Origin: Streptomyces griseus subsp. griseus
GTDB lineage: Bacteria > Actinomycetota > Actinomycetes > Streptomycetales > Streptomycetaceae
Assembly (NCBI RefSeq): GCF_000720255.1
Contig: NZ_JOJE01000005.1
Coordinates: 434,001-498,000, forward strand
Direction: 5' to 3'
Length of the DNA: 64,000 nucleotides
In this document: positions 18,045 to 27,178 of the stretch, in pieces
Layout of the letters: each line of letters begins with the position of its first letter
How positions within the stretch are numbered: position 1 is the first letter of the stretch
Notes under the pieces: model-generated
What the model was told of the DNA's origin: nothing
Database searches by the model: none
Seen by the model: only the letters and a program-made list of their open reading frames with translations
Made by a program: the position numbers and the translations under genes

Positions 18045-20699
18045 TCAGGACGGGTCGCCGTACTGGAGGCCGCGTCCGTTGGTGCCGACGTAGACGCGGC
18101 CGTAGGTGTCGGGGTCGCCGGTGATGACGCCGACGCCGGCGATGGCGCCCCACTGGTGGGCCGTGTCGTTGACGCGGAGCCAGGTGGTGCCCTTGTCGGT
18201 GGAGCGGAAGACTCCGGTGACGTCCTTGACGGAGCCGATCAGGTACAGCGCCTGGTAGCCGGTGCCCGGCTTGGCCTTGCCGAAGCCGAGGGCGGAGGCG
18301 GACTGCACCGTCTTGAGCGTGGTGAAGGTGCGGCCGCCGTCGGTGGAGTGCAGCAGCCCCTTGGCACTGCCGGCGATCCACAGGTCTCCGGCGATGCCGG
18401 GGACGGCCGTGAGCCGGCCGGCGGGCAGGCCAGTGGCGCGGGCGGTGAAGGCCGCGCCGCCGTCGGTGCCGGCGTAGAGCGTGCCGCCGGACAGTGAGTA
18501 GAAGGTGCTGGCCGAGGAGCGGTCGGCGACGACTGCGGCGTCGTTGCCCAGGTCACTGACCCTCGACCAGCTGGCCCCCCTGTCGGTCGAGCGGTACGGG
18601 GCCTGGCCGGCCTGGGTCCAGACGATGGTGGAGCCGTCCGCCGAGAGCGCGACATGACCGTCCTGGGCATCGGCCACCGGCTCTGCCTTGAAGCCGGTCC
18701 AGTTGCTGCCGCCATCGGTGGAGTATGCGCCGTCCTGCGCGCCGCCGCGGCCGACGCGGACCATCATCGTGGGCTTGGACTGGGCGAAGTCGATGTCGGT
18801 GCTGTTGGTCATCGTCGGGTTCGCCAGCCGACCGGAGGGCGCCTTGGTCAGGGAGTCGTGCCGGAAACCGCCCTGGTCGCCCATGGAGGTGATGACGGTG
18901 GCGCCGCCGGGCGGGGCGATCGCGTCCAGCAGCGCGGTCTCCTCCAGCCCCTGGGCGCCCATGCTCCAGTGGCTGGTACCGCCGTTGTCGGAGGCATTGG
19001 CGTCCTTGGTGCGCAGGATGCCGTTGCCGGTGCCGTACAGCACGTGCCCGGAGTCGAAGGGATCGATGGCCAGGGCGGTCATCCAGTGCCCGGTGTGGGT
19101 GCCGACGTAAGGAGCGGCGGAGGCGTTGCGCACCGACTTGTCGGCCAGTGCCTTCCAGGTCGTGCCGCCATCGGTGCTGCGGTAGATCTCGTCCTGGGGA
19201 TACCAGCGGCCGAGGGTGGTGACCATGACCGTGGACGGCTTCTGCGGGTCGACGGCCAGACCGGAGAACCCGTAGTTGCCCTGGGACGGGGAGATGTTCT
19301 TCCACGTCCCGCGGGCCGGCGTGTACTTCCACACCGAGCCCGCCGTCACGCCGTTGGGTCCGAGGTTGTCGGTGTACGTCAGGTACAGCGAGCCGTCACC
19401 CGAGAGGACGCCGTGCTGTGGCAGCTGGCCGGTGGGCTGCCCGGAGACCGCCTGCCAGGTGCTGCCGCCGTCGCTGGAACGGTACAGGGAGGCGGACTTG
19501 TCGTTGACGCCGACGTAGACCGTCTTGCTGCCGGCCGGGCCGTACGTCACGTAGGAGATGCCCGCGCCGCTGCTCGCTCCGTCCTTGACGGGGAACGAGG
19601 AGACCTGGCGCCATGTCACACCGTGGTCGGTACTGCGCCACAGGCCGTTCTTGCGGGTGCCCAGCAGCAGGGTGCCGTTGTCCGCGGGGTCGACCACGAG
19701 CCGTTCACCCGCGCCGCGGCCGTCCTCGTTGCCGCCCAGCTTGAAGGGCAGATCGGTGCGCTCGAAGGTGCGGCCCCGGTCGGTGGAGCGCAGGATCGCG
19801 CCGTTGCCAGCCCAGTCGTTGGTGTAGGTGCCCGCCCCGAGGTAGAGCCGCTTGGGGTCGACGGGGTCGGTGGCCACCGAGTCGATGCCCAGAAGGTTCC
19901 AGTCCTTCTCGCCGATCCAGTCGGTCAGCGGGATCCACTGCTCGGCCCCGGTGTCCCAGCGGTAGGCGCCACCCATGTCGGTGCGCGCGTACAGCAGGCC
20001 CTTCTCCTTCTGGTTGAACACCAGACCGGTGACGTAACCGCCGCCCACCACCTGGGCGTTCTTCCACCTGTACGGTCCAGCCGCGGCCGTGGTCCGCGTG
20101 CTGCTGCCGGTACCGGCCGCCTGGGCCTCGCCCGTCTTCACCAGCTTCCACTGCTGGTTGGCACTGCCCCGGCTCGGATACTGGATGAGCGCCGCGCCCT
20201 GGGCCGTGGAGCCCCCGGAGACGTCCAGGACCTGGCCACTCCTGCGGGAGGTGAGGGTGACGGCGTCGGAACCGCTCACCTCGCTGATCTTCCACTCCTG
20301 CGAGGTGGCGGAACTGTCGGTCTGCTGCTCGGCGGCGGCCCCCTGAGCGGTCGAGTTGCCCGCTATGCCCAGAACCTTGCCGCTGTTGCGGTTCACCAGC
20401 TCGTAGTAGCCGTCACCGGCGGACCTCAGCTTCCACTGCTGGTTGGCGGTGTTCTGGTCGGTCCACTGCTGGATCCGGGTGCCGTCAGCGGTGGAGTAGC
20501 TGTTGACGTCCAGCACCTTGCCACTGCGCACGGAGACCAGCCGGTAATAGGCGTCGCCGTCGACCGTCGCGGCCTGCGAGTCCTCCTGCGCGAACAGGAG
20601 ATACGGCACGAGGACGGCGGGCACACCGAGCAGCAGACCAGTGGCGGTCCAGCGGCGGCGGTGCCGCCCGCGGCGCCCGTCGTTCCTGGGGTGGTTCAT
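18045..20699 (-). CDS. Secreted GH74 xyloglucanase with N-terminal ricin-type lectin domain
   Basis: An 884-residue enzyme. The start at 20699 is used because AAGGAG precedes it and gives a basic, signal-anchor-like N-terminus (RRRWTATGLLLGVPAVLVPY). A ricin-like beta-trefoil follows (residues 45-185; YYRLVSVRSGKVLDVN, YYELVNRNSGKVLGIA, LTSRRSGQVLDVSGG). The double seven-bladed propeller of GH74 then runs to the end, with many Asp-box-like repeats (YRSTDGGTTWKAL, FRSTDKGTTWLRV). Catalytic aspartates are expected in LYARTDMGGAYRWD and in ALAIDPFDSGHVLYGTG, and both are present. The enzyme cleaves the xyloglucan backbone outside the cell. A second GH74 gene lacks the lectin domain. Confidence 0.92.
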   Translation of the reverse strand: MNHPRNDGRRGRHRRRWTATGLLLGVPAVLVPYLLFAQEDSQAATVDGDAYYRLVSVRSGKVLDVNSYSTADGTRIQQWTDQNTANQQWKLRSAGDGYYELVNRNSGKVLGIAGNSTAQGAAAEQQTDSSATSQEWKISEVSGSDAVTLTSRRSGQVLDVSGGSTAQGAALIQYPSRGSANQQWKLVKTGEAQAAGTGSSTRTTAAAGPYRWKNAQVVGGGYVTGLVFNQKEKGLLYARTDMGGAYRWDTGAEQWIPLTDWIGEKDWNLLGIDSVATDPVDPKRLYLGAGTYTNDWAGNGAILRSTDRGRTFERTDLPFKLGGNEDGRGAGERLVVDPADNGTLLLGTRKNGLWRSTDHGVTWRQVSSFPVKDGASSGAGISYVTYGPAGSKTVYVGVNDKSASLYRSSDGGSTWQAVSGQPTGQLPQHGVLSGDGSLYLTYTDNLGPNGVTAGSVWKYTPARGTWKNISPSQGNYGFSGLAVDPQKPSTVMVTTLGRWYPQDEIYRSTDGGTTWKALADKSVRNASAAPYVGTHTGHWMTALAIDPFDSGHVLYGTGNGILRTKDANASDNGGTSHWSMGAQGLEETALLDAIAPPGGATVITSMGDQGGFRHDSLTKAPSGRLANPTMTNSTDIDFAQSKPTMMVRVGRGGAQDGAYSTDGGSNWTGFKAEPVADAQDGHVALSADGSTIVWTQAGQAPYRSTDRGASWSRVSDLGNDAAVVADRSSASTFYSLSGGTLYAGTDGGAAFTARATGLPAGRLTAVPGIAGDLWIAGSAKGLLHSTDGGRTFTTLKTVQSASALGFGKAKPGTGYQALYLIGSVKDVTGVFRSTDKGTTWLRVNDTAHQWGAIAGVGVITGDPDTYGRVYVGTNGRGLQYGDPS

Positions 20700-21076
20700 G
20701 GAGAGGCGTTCTCCTTGCATGCTGTTCACGTGGAAACCGGATCTCTGCCACCGAACTGGCCGGATCCAATCCCTTGTCGTCACAGGCTGCGCAAAGGGTT
20801 GCCGTGATCCTGGAGCTCTTTTCAGGTCGCCTCGTGGTGCGGCGGGAGGTGTTCAGTGCCTGGGTGGCACCGCCCTCGTTGGCGTCGACGGCCGTGGCCC
20901 ACGAGGACCGAGCCGGGCGTCCTGGCCGCCTCAGTCACCGACCGATCGCATGACGTGGGTCGAACTCACGCTTCGGGCCATGAGCCGACCACGTCGGATG
21001 CCGTCCCCGGCGGTGCACCGCTACCGATGTTCTCGGGATCCGAACCCCCGGAAAGGGCGCGGATCCCGGAGCGGGG
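20700..21076. other. Intergenic region upstream of the lectin-bearing GH74 gene
   Basis: A 377-bp spacer between the CE3-like esterase stop and the GH74 start, both on the minus strand. It must hold the GH74 promoter. I see the ribosome site near 20710-20716 but no LacI-type palindrome, hairpin or gene. Confidence 0.5.
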
Positions 21077-22183
21077 TCATCCGGCGGTCAGAGTGGTCCA
21101 CTTCTGGTTGGAGCCGCCGTTGCAGTCCCACAGGTGGAGCTGCGTGGCGTCGGCCGTGGAGGAGCCCGGAACGTCGAGGCAGCGGCCCGAAGCGGGGTTG
21201 CGGTAGCCGCCGTTGTAGGGCTGCCAGACCTGATTGGCGCCGCCGTGACAGGACCAGAGCTGCACCTTGGTCCCGTTCGCGGTGCCCCAGCCGGCGGCGT
21301 CGAGGCACTTGCCCATGGAGCGCAGCGTGCCGTCGGTGTAGGCGGACCACAACTGGTTGGCACCGCCGCCACAGCTCCACGTCTGGACGGCGGTCCCGTC
21401 GGCTGTGGCGGCACCTTTGACGTCCATGCACTTGCCGGCGATGCCGGACCGTACGGGCGCGGGGGCGGGGGCGGGGTTCTTCAGCCATCCGGCGCCGTCC
21501 GCGGCCCGGACGCCGCGGTGGAAGGCGTCGGCCATCTTCTGGTAGCCCGAGTCGTTGGGGTGCAGGGGGTCGGCCAGGTCGGCCGTGGTCAGGCTGCTCA
21601 TGTCGACGTGGGCGACGTGTTTGCCCGCCGCTTGTGCCTCGCTGACGATTTGGCGGGTGGCCTGGTTGTACGCGCCCCGGAACTGCTCCTCCGAGCTGCT
21701 GGTGGACACGACCAGGGAGGCGACGAGGACGGTTGCGTCGGGGACGTCGGCGGTGATCTGGTTGACCAGCGACTTCAGCCGGGCGATGGCGGTGTCGACC
21801 TCGGAGGCCCCCTGGAGGTCGTTGGTGCCGATGTGCAGCGTGACGACATTGGGCCGGTAGCGGGTGAGCGAGGCGTCGGCGAGTGCGGCGATCTGGTCGA
21901 TGCGGTACCCCGAGTGACCCTCGTTGTCGGGATCGGACATCGAACCGGCCCGCCCGGTGCCTACGAAGTCCAGCGGGTGGCCGTCCGAAGCGAGTCTGTC
22001 CCACAACGGCGCCCGGTAGCCGTTGCCCGTACTGCTTCCCACGCCCCAGGTAATCGAGTCGCCCAACGGCATGACCCGCAAAGGCGTGTCGGAGGCGGCG
22101 GAAGCAGGGGTCACACCTGCCGCTGTCAGCCCGAGCACGGCGGAGACAAGCGTGACCAGGGGTAGGATCCGAGACTTTTTCAT
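21077..22183 (-). CDS. Secreted SGNH (CE3-like) esterase with C-terminal ricin-type lectin domain
   Basis: A 368-residue exported protein. A Sec signal peptide (residues 1-30, cut near ASAA) is followed by an SGNH hydrolase domain with Ser43 in MPLGDSITWG, the block with NEGHSGYRID, LHIGTND and the DPLHPND Asp/His pair. These match carbohydrate esterase family 3, acetyl esterases acting on xylan. A proline/alanine linker (PAPAPAPV) joins a ricin beta-trefoil from about residue 240 ([42 protein letters not shown]). AAGGA lies seven bases before the ATG. It would deacetylate the same polymers the neighbouring glycosidases attack. Confidence 0.9.
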   Translation of the reverse strand: MKKSRILPLVTLVSAVLGLTAAGVTPASAASDTPLRVMPLGDSITWGVGSSTGNGYRAPLWDRLASDGHPLDFVGTGRAGSMSDPDNEGHSGYRIDQIAALADASLTRYRPNVVTLHIGTNDLQGASEVDTAIARLKSLVNQITADVPDATVLVASLVVSTSSSEEQFRGAYNQATRQIVSEAQAAGKHVAHVDMSSLTTADLADPLHPNDSGYQKMADAFHRGVRAADGAGWLKNPAPAPAPVRSGIAGKCMDVKGAATADGTAVQTWSCGGGANQLWSAYTDGTLRSMGKCLDAAGWGTANGTKVQLWSCHGGANQVWQPYNGGYRNPASGRCLDVPGSSTADATQLHLWDCNGGSNQKWTTLTAG

Positions 22184-22263
22184 GGAGTTCCTTCTTTTGT
22201 GCGAGTGATTGCTGCTCAGCGGGGCTGATCGCCGCCCGGCGGGCATCAGGGTGCGGTGCGTTA

Positions 22264-22292
22264 CGGCGATCCGCTCGGCGTGCGGATCGCCG
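22264..22292. terminator. Hairpin downstream of the second GH74 gene
   Basis: An 11-bp perfect stem (22264-22274 with 22282-22292) with a 7-base loop lies in the 227-bp gap between the second GH74 gene and the CE3-like gene, both on the minus strand. It suggests the two are transcribed separately. Confidence 0.6.
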
Positions 22293-22410
22293 AACACGAG
22301 GGCGCCGTGTCGGCCGTCGCCGCTCAGGAAGGCGGTCTCCCACCGGGTGGCCGGGTGCGGCCGTCAGGTGCCGTGGACGGTGAGGACGACGCCGATGCCG
22401 CTGTCGCGCG

Positions 22411-24609
22411 TCAGGCGGGCTCCCCGTACTGCACGCCGCGTCCGTTGGTGGCGATGTAGACCCGTCCGTACACGCGGGGATCGCCGGTGATGGCGGCTCC
22501 GGTCCAGCCCCACTGGTGACGGTCGTCGTTGATCCGTGTCCAGGTCTTCGCCTCGTCGTCGGAGCGGTATACGGCGGTGATGGTGTCCGTGGCGCCGACC
22601 ATGTAGAGCGCCGGGTAGGAAGCGCCCCTGGCGGCCTTGCCGAAGCCCAGGGTGTGTGCGGCGTGGCAGCTGCTGACCTTGGTGAAGGTCGCGCCGCCGT
22701 CGGTCGAGCGGTAGAGCCCGTTGCCCTTGAGGCTGAGCCACAGGTCGCCGGTGCGGCCGGGTGCCGCGACCAGCTGGAACTCGGAGTCGCCCGAGCTGAG
22801 GCCGGTGGCCCGCGCGGTGAAGGTCCGGCCGCTGTCGGTGCTGGCGAAGAGTGTGCCGGTGGTGGTGTCGAAGGCGTAGCAGCGGGTGGGGTCGAGGGGG
22901 TCGGCGACGGGTGCCGCTCCCTTGGGGAAGGTGGGGATCTCGGTCCAGGTGGCGCCGTTGTCGGTCGAGCGGTGGGCGGGGTTGGCGGTGCCGAAGCACC
23001 ACAGCAGCACGCTGGCGTCGGCGTTGGTGGCGATCGGGCCGGGTGCGCTCTTGGCGGGGTCCGGCTGGGTCTTGAAGGGGGTCCAGGTCTTGCCGCCGTC
23101 GTTGGAGGAGGCGCCGTTGCCGTGGTCGCCCCAGCCGGCCCGGACCACGTAGGAGGGTTTGGCGGTGGCGAGGGACAGGCCGGTGCTGGTGCCGAAGACG
23201 GGGTTGGACGCCATGCCGCGTGAGGGTGAGGCCGTGAGCCGTTCGTGGTACATCACGCCGATGTCGCCGGAGCCGCTGAGCAGGTGGGCCTGTCCGGTGG
23301 GGGGCGAGATCAGCTGGCGTACGGACGCCTCTTCCACACCGCGGATCTGGGGGGCGAAGTGCTTGAGGTCGCGGGTGCCGTAGAGGGTGGCGCCGGTGCC
23401 GTGGACGACGTGCCGGGAGTCGAACGGGTCCAGTCCGACGGCCTGGATCCACCAGCCGAACTTCGGCTTGTCGGCACCCCACTTGAGGTAAGGCGTCTCC
23501 GAGACGTCGAGGACGGCCCTGTCCTTCAGGGACGTCCAGGTGCGGCCGCCGTCGGTGGTCCGGTACAGGGTGTCCACCAGCGACCAGCGGTTGTTGGTGG
23601 AGACGACGAGCGTGCCCGGGCGGCGGGCGTCGACGGCGACACCGCCGTAGCCGAAAGAGTCAGCGGAGCCGTCGGCCGTCGTGCCGCCCGGCTTCACCGG
23701 GGTGACCTCGGTCCACTTCCCGCTCGTCGTGCGCAGCTTGTGCACACTGCCGTCGGACTGCCCGTTCGGGCCCGGGGCGTTGGCGTACGTCACGTACAGC
23801 TCGCGCGTGTGCCGGTCGTATGCGGCCCGGATCGGGACCTTGGCGGCGGTGCCGGTCGGCTGCCCCGGGACGGCCTTCCAGGTGACGCCGTCGGACGTGC
23901 GGTAGAGGTTCGCGGAGGTGCCGTCGGAGTCGCCCCAGCCGGCGTAGACGCTGCGGCCCACGGCGACCAGGAGCGTGACGCCCTGGCCGGTGGCGCTCGG
24001 GGCGGCCGGGAAGCTCACGGCCTTCCATGTGGCGCCCCGGTCAGTGGACTTGAGCAGCCCTTCGTGCCGGGTGCCCAGCCACAAGGTGTCGCTGTCGCGC
24101 GGATCGACGAGGAGGCGCTCCCCGCAGCCCCGGCCGTCCTCGTTGGCCCCGAGCTTCACGCTGAGATCGGTGCGCTTCCAGGTCGCACCGCGGTCGTCCG
24201 AGCGCAGCACGGCCCCGTTTCCGGCCCAGGACTGCGTGTACGCGCCGAGTGACAGATACACGCGGTTCGGATGCGCCGGGTCGACAGCCATGGCCTCCAC
24301 GCCGAGCAGATTCCAGTCGTCCCAGCCCAGGTGGTCGGTCAACGGGATCCAACGGTCGGCCCGGTCCTCCCACCGGTAGGCACCGCCGATGTCGGTCCGC
24401 AGGTAGGCCAGCCCGCGCACGGAGGGATGGAACAGCACCCCGGTGATGAACCCGGTACCGCCCTGGACCACGTTGCGCCAACGGTATCCACTCTTCGCGG
24501 GAGTGGCGGCGGCTTGCGCACGTCCCTGGCTGAGCGGCAGGGAGACGGCCGCGGCTGCGGCAGCGGTCCCGGCGAGTACAGCTCTTCTGCTGACGTAGAG
24601 CGTGCGCAT
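22411..24609 (-). CDS. Secreted GH74 xyloglucanase without lectin domain
   Basis: A 732-residue enzyme. The N-terminus has a twin-arginine-like signal (VSRRAVLAG, then an alanine-rich core), unlike the Sec-type signals of its neighbours, so it may leave the cell folded. The mature part is GH74 only: LAYLRTDIGGAYRWEDRADR with the expected base aspartate, and GLDPFDSRHVVHGTG with the acid aspartate, plus repeated Asp-box motifs (YRTTDGGRTWTSL, YRSTDGGATFTKV). It is related to the enzyme at 18045-20699 but has no carbohydrate-binding module, so the two may split insoluble and soluble xyloglucan. The ribosome site is GGAAGAGG. A dead sugar-binding-protein gene lies directly upstream on the same strand. 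Confidence 0.92.
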   Translation of the reverse strand: MRTLYVSRRAVLAGTAAAAAAVSLPLSQGRAQAAATPAKSGYRWRNVVQGGTGFITGVLFHPSVRGLAYLRTDIGGAYRWEDRADRWIPLTDHLGWDDWNLLGVEAMAVDPAHPNRVYLSLGAYTQSWAGNGAVLRSDDRGATWKRTDLSVKLGANEDGRGCGERLLVDPRDSDTLWLGTRHEGLLKSTDRGATWKAVSFPAAPSATGQGVTLLVAVGRSVYAGWGDSDGTSANLYRTSDGVTWKAVPGQPTGTAAKVPIRAAYDRHTRELYVTYANAPGPNGQSDGSVHKLRTTSGKWTEVTPVKPGGTTADGSADSFGYGGVAVDARRPGTLVVSTNNRWSLVDTLYRTTDGGRTWTSLKDRAVLDVSETPYLKWGADKPKFGWWIQAVGLDPFDSRHVVHGTGATLYGTRDLKHFAPQIRGVEEASVRQLISPPTGQAHLLSGSGDIGVMYHERLTASPSRGMASNPVFGTSTGLSLATAKPSYVVRAGWGDHGNGASSNDGGKTWTPFKTQPDPAKSAPGPIATNADASVLLWCFGTANPAHRSTDNGATWTEIPTFPKGAAPVADPLDPTRCYAFDTTTGTLFASTDSGRTFTARATGLSSGDSEFQLVAAPGRTGDLWLSLKGNGLYRSTDGGATFTKVSSCHAAHTLGFGKAARGASYPALYMVGATDTITAVYRSDDEAKTWTRINDDRHQWGWTGAAITGDPRVYGRVYIATNGRGVQYGEPA

Positions 24610-24639
24610 GACATACCTCTTCCTTGTGCGAAGGAGACG

Positions 24640-24926
24640 GAAAGAGCGACGCCCCTGAGGGGCGCGGGGACCTCGCCAGTGCAGTCGGCCGCCGAGCCGT
24701 TCCCCGACGGAAGGTCCGACTGGGCCACATTGCTGGCCATTCGCGTCGGGAGCAGCTTGTCGGCGGCCTTGCCCTAGGTGGTGCCCTCGTGCGCTCCACT
24801 GTCCGACCCGCCCCAGGCGGTGAGCAGCGGCATCCCACCGGCCACCGCTGCGCCGGCGAACGCCGTGGAGGCGAGGAAGCCTTTCCGGCTTGGTCCGGAG
24901 CAGGCGGAGACGACATTCGGCGTCAT
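24640..24926 (-). pseudogene. Sugar ABC transporter solute-binding protein, N-terminal remnant
   Basis: An ATG at 24926 with AAGGG upstream opens a lipoprotein-like leader (SRKGFLASTAFAGAAVAGG) ending LLTAWGGSDSG, where solute-binding proteins have LLxACGGS. So the lipobox cysteine is tryptophan. A TAG stop follows at 24774-24776. Beyond it the same frame continues as GKAADKLLPTRMASNVAQS and LPSGNGSAA, like the start of mature sugar-binding proteins of Streptomyces. The rest, about 450 residues, is gone and the GH74 gene begins. A LacI-type palindrome remains upstream at 25043. This is a decayed uptake gene once co-regulated with the cluster. Confidence 0.72.
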
Positions 24927-25042
24927 CGCATCAACCCTTCATGGCGCACCAGCACACCCGACGGAGGGCCGTCGGCTGCGGTGTCGTGACTGGAATTGGC
25001 TGAGCTGAAAGCAGACATCCCACTATTGCGACGTGATGCACA

Positions 25043-25058
25043 ATCGAAGCGCTTCGAT
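25043..25058. promoter_or_regulatory. LacI-type operator 1
   Basis: ATCGAAGCGCTTCGAT is a perfect 16-bp palindrome with the central CG typical of LacI/GalR-family sites. It lies about 115 bp upstream of the dead solute-binding-protein start and so also upstream of the second GH74 gene. Confidence 0.75.
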
Positions 25059-25198
25059 GCTGCTGCGAGGTTAAGTGAAGGCATGAGGGCGCACAAGGGC
25101 CGCTTCCAAGATGACTCCGGGGTACGACAAAGGGGTCCGCTCGCTCTGCTCAACGCAGCGAGGCTGAGCTCTTGACACTTCCCTGGAGCTCTGACGAG

Positions 25199-25213
25199 CA
25201 TCGAAGCGCTTCA
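25199..25213. promoter_or_regulatory. LacI-type operator 2
   Basis: CATCGAAGCGCTTCA keeps the ten-base core GAAGCGCTTC of operator 1. It sits about 24 bp downstream of a TTGACA (25172-25177) that could be a -35 box on the plus strand, so it may block a promoter reading toward the CE1 esterase or a lost gene. Confidence 0.65.
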
Positions 25214-25687
25214 CTTTTCTTCTCGAGTCCATCTCAGGGGAATCCCATGCGCCTGCCCGCGCCGCACACGCCACCGTCGTTGCGCGGTCGCAACGACCGT
25301 TCCCGAAGCACATCGACACCCCTCCGTCGCGGCTCCGCGGCGACGAAAAGATGGGATCCCTGAACCAGCTCACGCCCGTCGTCGATCGCCTGAGCGTCGA
25401 CGGGTCACACGCCGGCCAGGAGCCCAGCACGGCTTGCCCGGAGGGGCCAGGCAACCGTCTCGTCCAGGCGGTCGGGTCGGCGAGGCAATCTCCAAGCCGG
25501 CTGGGCAAACAGCTTCACTTCACCGTCGCCGCGACGCGGTGCGGCGTCCCGGTCCTTCGTCAGGGCGGGCCGCCCTCGCTCGTACCCGCCGGGCCTGATG
25601 CCAGAGCCTGAAGCGAGCCACCGCCGGACCAGGCCGATCCCGCGGGTCGGCATCCAGCCGAAGCCGTTCACCGCAGCACGCGTGCCT
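25214..25687. other. Spacer between operators 2 and 3
   Basis: About 470 bp. A 38-codon frame starts at an ATG at 25247 (MRLPAPHTPPSLRGRNDRSR...) after CAGGGGAA and ends near 25363. It has no recognisable domain or signal peptide and may be the stub of a deleted gene driven from the operator-2 promoter. The rest shows nothing I can support. Confidence 0.35.
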
Positions 25688-25702
25688 GTCGAAGCGCTTC
25701 AC
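25688..25702. promoter_or_regulatory. LacI-type operator 3
   Basis: GTCGAAGCGCTTCAC carries the same GAAGCGCTTC core and lies about 50 bp before the CE1-like esterase start, where it would overlap or follow the promoter. Confidence 0.7.
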
Positions 25703-25750
25703 CGCCTGGTCTTCGTCCCGGCCGTGCTGGATTGCAGAAAGGACAGCGTC

Positions 25751-27106
25751 ATGTCCCCGAAGTCCAAGAAGAGAAGCGTCAAGGACGTACTGGTAGCCCT
25801 GCTGATGGGGATCTCGCCGCTGATCGCGGCGCTCGTACTGACCGGCACCTCGGCCACCACCGCGTCGGCCGCGTCGCTGAAGGAGGTGACGGACTTCGGC
25901 AGCAACCCGGGCAACCTGCGGATGTACACCTACGTACCCGACAGCGCTCCGGCACACCCGGCGGTGCTGGTGGCGGTGCACTACTGCACCGGCACGGGGC
26001 CCGCCTTCTACTCCGGCACGGAGTTCGCCCGCCTTGCCGACCAGTACGGGTTCATCGTCGTCTACCCGGACGCGAACGTCAGCGGGCAGTGCTTCGACGT
26101 CTCCTCGCCCCAGGCGCTCAAGCATGACGGGGGCAGTGATCCCACGAGTATCGCCTCGATGGTCCGGTACACCGTGCGGAACATGAACGCCGACGCCGAC
26201 CGGGTCTACGTCACCGGTGCCTCGTCCGGCGCGATGACGACCAATGTCATGCTCGGCGCATACCCCGACTTGTTCAAGGCGGGTGCGGCATTCATGGGCG
26301 TGCCTTTCGGCTGTTTCGCCACCACCGACGGCTCCGGCTGGAACAGCGCCTGCGCCACCGGCCAGATCACCAAGACCCCTCAGGCGTGGGGCGACCTCGT
26401 CCGGGCCGCCTACCCCGGGTACACCGGCCCCCGGCCGCGGATGCAGCTGTGGCACGGCACCGAGGACGAAGCGCTCTACTACGCGAACTTCGGTGAAGAG
26501 ATCAAGCAGTGGACCAATGTGCTCGGGGTGAGCCAGACACCGGCCCTCACCGACTCCCCGCAGACCGGCTGGACCCGCACCCGCTATGGCTCCGCCACCG
26601 CACATGCACCGGTCGAGGCGATCAGCGTCCAGGGTGTCGGGCACGCCCTGCCCTCCAGCGGTATGGCGGCCCGGGCCATCGCCTTCTTCGGACTCGACGG
26701 CTCGGGAGGTTCCGGCGGCACCACCACAGGTCCTGTCCACGCCACCGGTTCGGGCAAGTGCCTGGACGTACCCGGCCTTTCGCAGACCAACGGCGCCCAG
26801 ACGCAGATCTGGGACTGCAACGGCCAGACGAACCAATCCTGGACCAGTACGCCGGCCAAGCAGCTCACCGTCTACGGCGGTGCGAAGTGCCTCGACGCGG
26901 CCGGCACCGCAACCGGCGCAAAAGTCGCGATCTGGGACTGCAACGGCGGCACCAACCAGCAATGGAACCTCAACTCCAACGGCACCATCACCGGCGTCCA
27001 GTCAGGGCTGTGCCTGGATGTGGCCGGGGCCTCCACCGCCAACGGCGCACCGGTCAAACTGTGGGACTGCAACGGCGGCAGCAACCAGCAGTGGCGCCTC
27101 GGCTGA
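25751..27106 (+). CDS. Secreted CE1-like esterase (PHB-depolymerase fold) with C-terminal ricin-type lectin domain
   Basis: A 451-residue exported alpha/beta hydrolase. The start at 25751 follows AAAGGACA and opens a Sec signal peptide (to about residue 38, TTASAAS). The catalytic domain is of the esterase-PHB-depolymerase/CE1 type seen in acetylxylan and feruloyl esterases: LVAVHYCTGTGPAFY, the nucleophile serine in VTGASSGAMTTN, the charge-relay region QLWHGTEDEALYY and the late histidine in VQGVGHALP. A GGSGGTT linker leads to a ricin beta-trefoil (about 325-451; GKCLDVPGLSQTNGAQ, AKCLDAAGTATG, SGLCLDVAGASTANG). It would cut acetyl or feruloyl esters from hemicellulose. Operator 3 lies just upstream. 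Confidence 0.9.
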   Translation: MSPKSKKRSVKDVLVALLMGISPLIAALVLTGTSATTASAASLKEVTDFGSNPGNLRMYTYVPDSAPAHPAVLVAVHYCTGTGPAFYSGTEFARLADQYGFIVVYPDANVSGQCFDVSSPQALKHDGGSDPTSIASMVRYTVRNMNADADRVYVTGASSGAMTTNVMLGAYPDLFKAGAAFMGVPFGCFATTDGSGWNSACATGQITKTPQAWGDLVRAAYPGYTGPRPRMQLWHGTEDEALYYANFGEEIKQWTNVLGVSQTPALTDSPQTGWTRTRYGSATAHAPVEAISVQGVGHALPSSGMAARAIAFFGLDGSGGSGGTTTGPVHATGSGKCLDVPGLSQTNGAQTQIWDCNGQTNQSWTSTPAKQLTVYGGAKCLDAAGTATGAKVAIWDCNGGTNQQWNLNSNGTITGVQSGLCLDVAGASTANGAPVKLWDCNGGSNQQWRLG

Positions 27107-27178
27107 CACCACCGCCCCAAGGCTGAGAGGCTTCCGCGCTGCCTCTACCGCGCCAAAGGCCACTCATCACACCCGCTG

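Noticed and set aside
25247..25363. 38-codon frame between LacI boxes as a small secreted protein
   Set aside because: No hydrophobic signal segment and no similarity; kept only as a note in the spacer entry.
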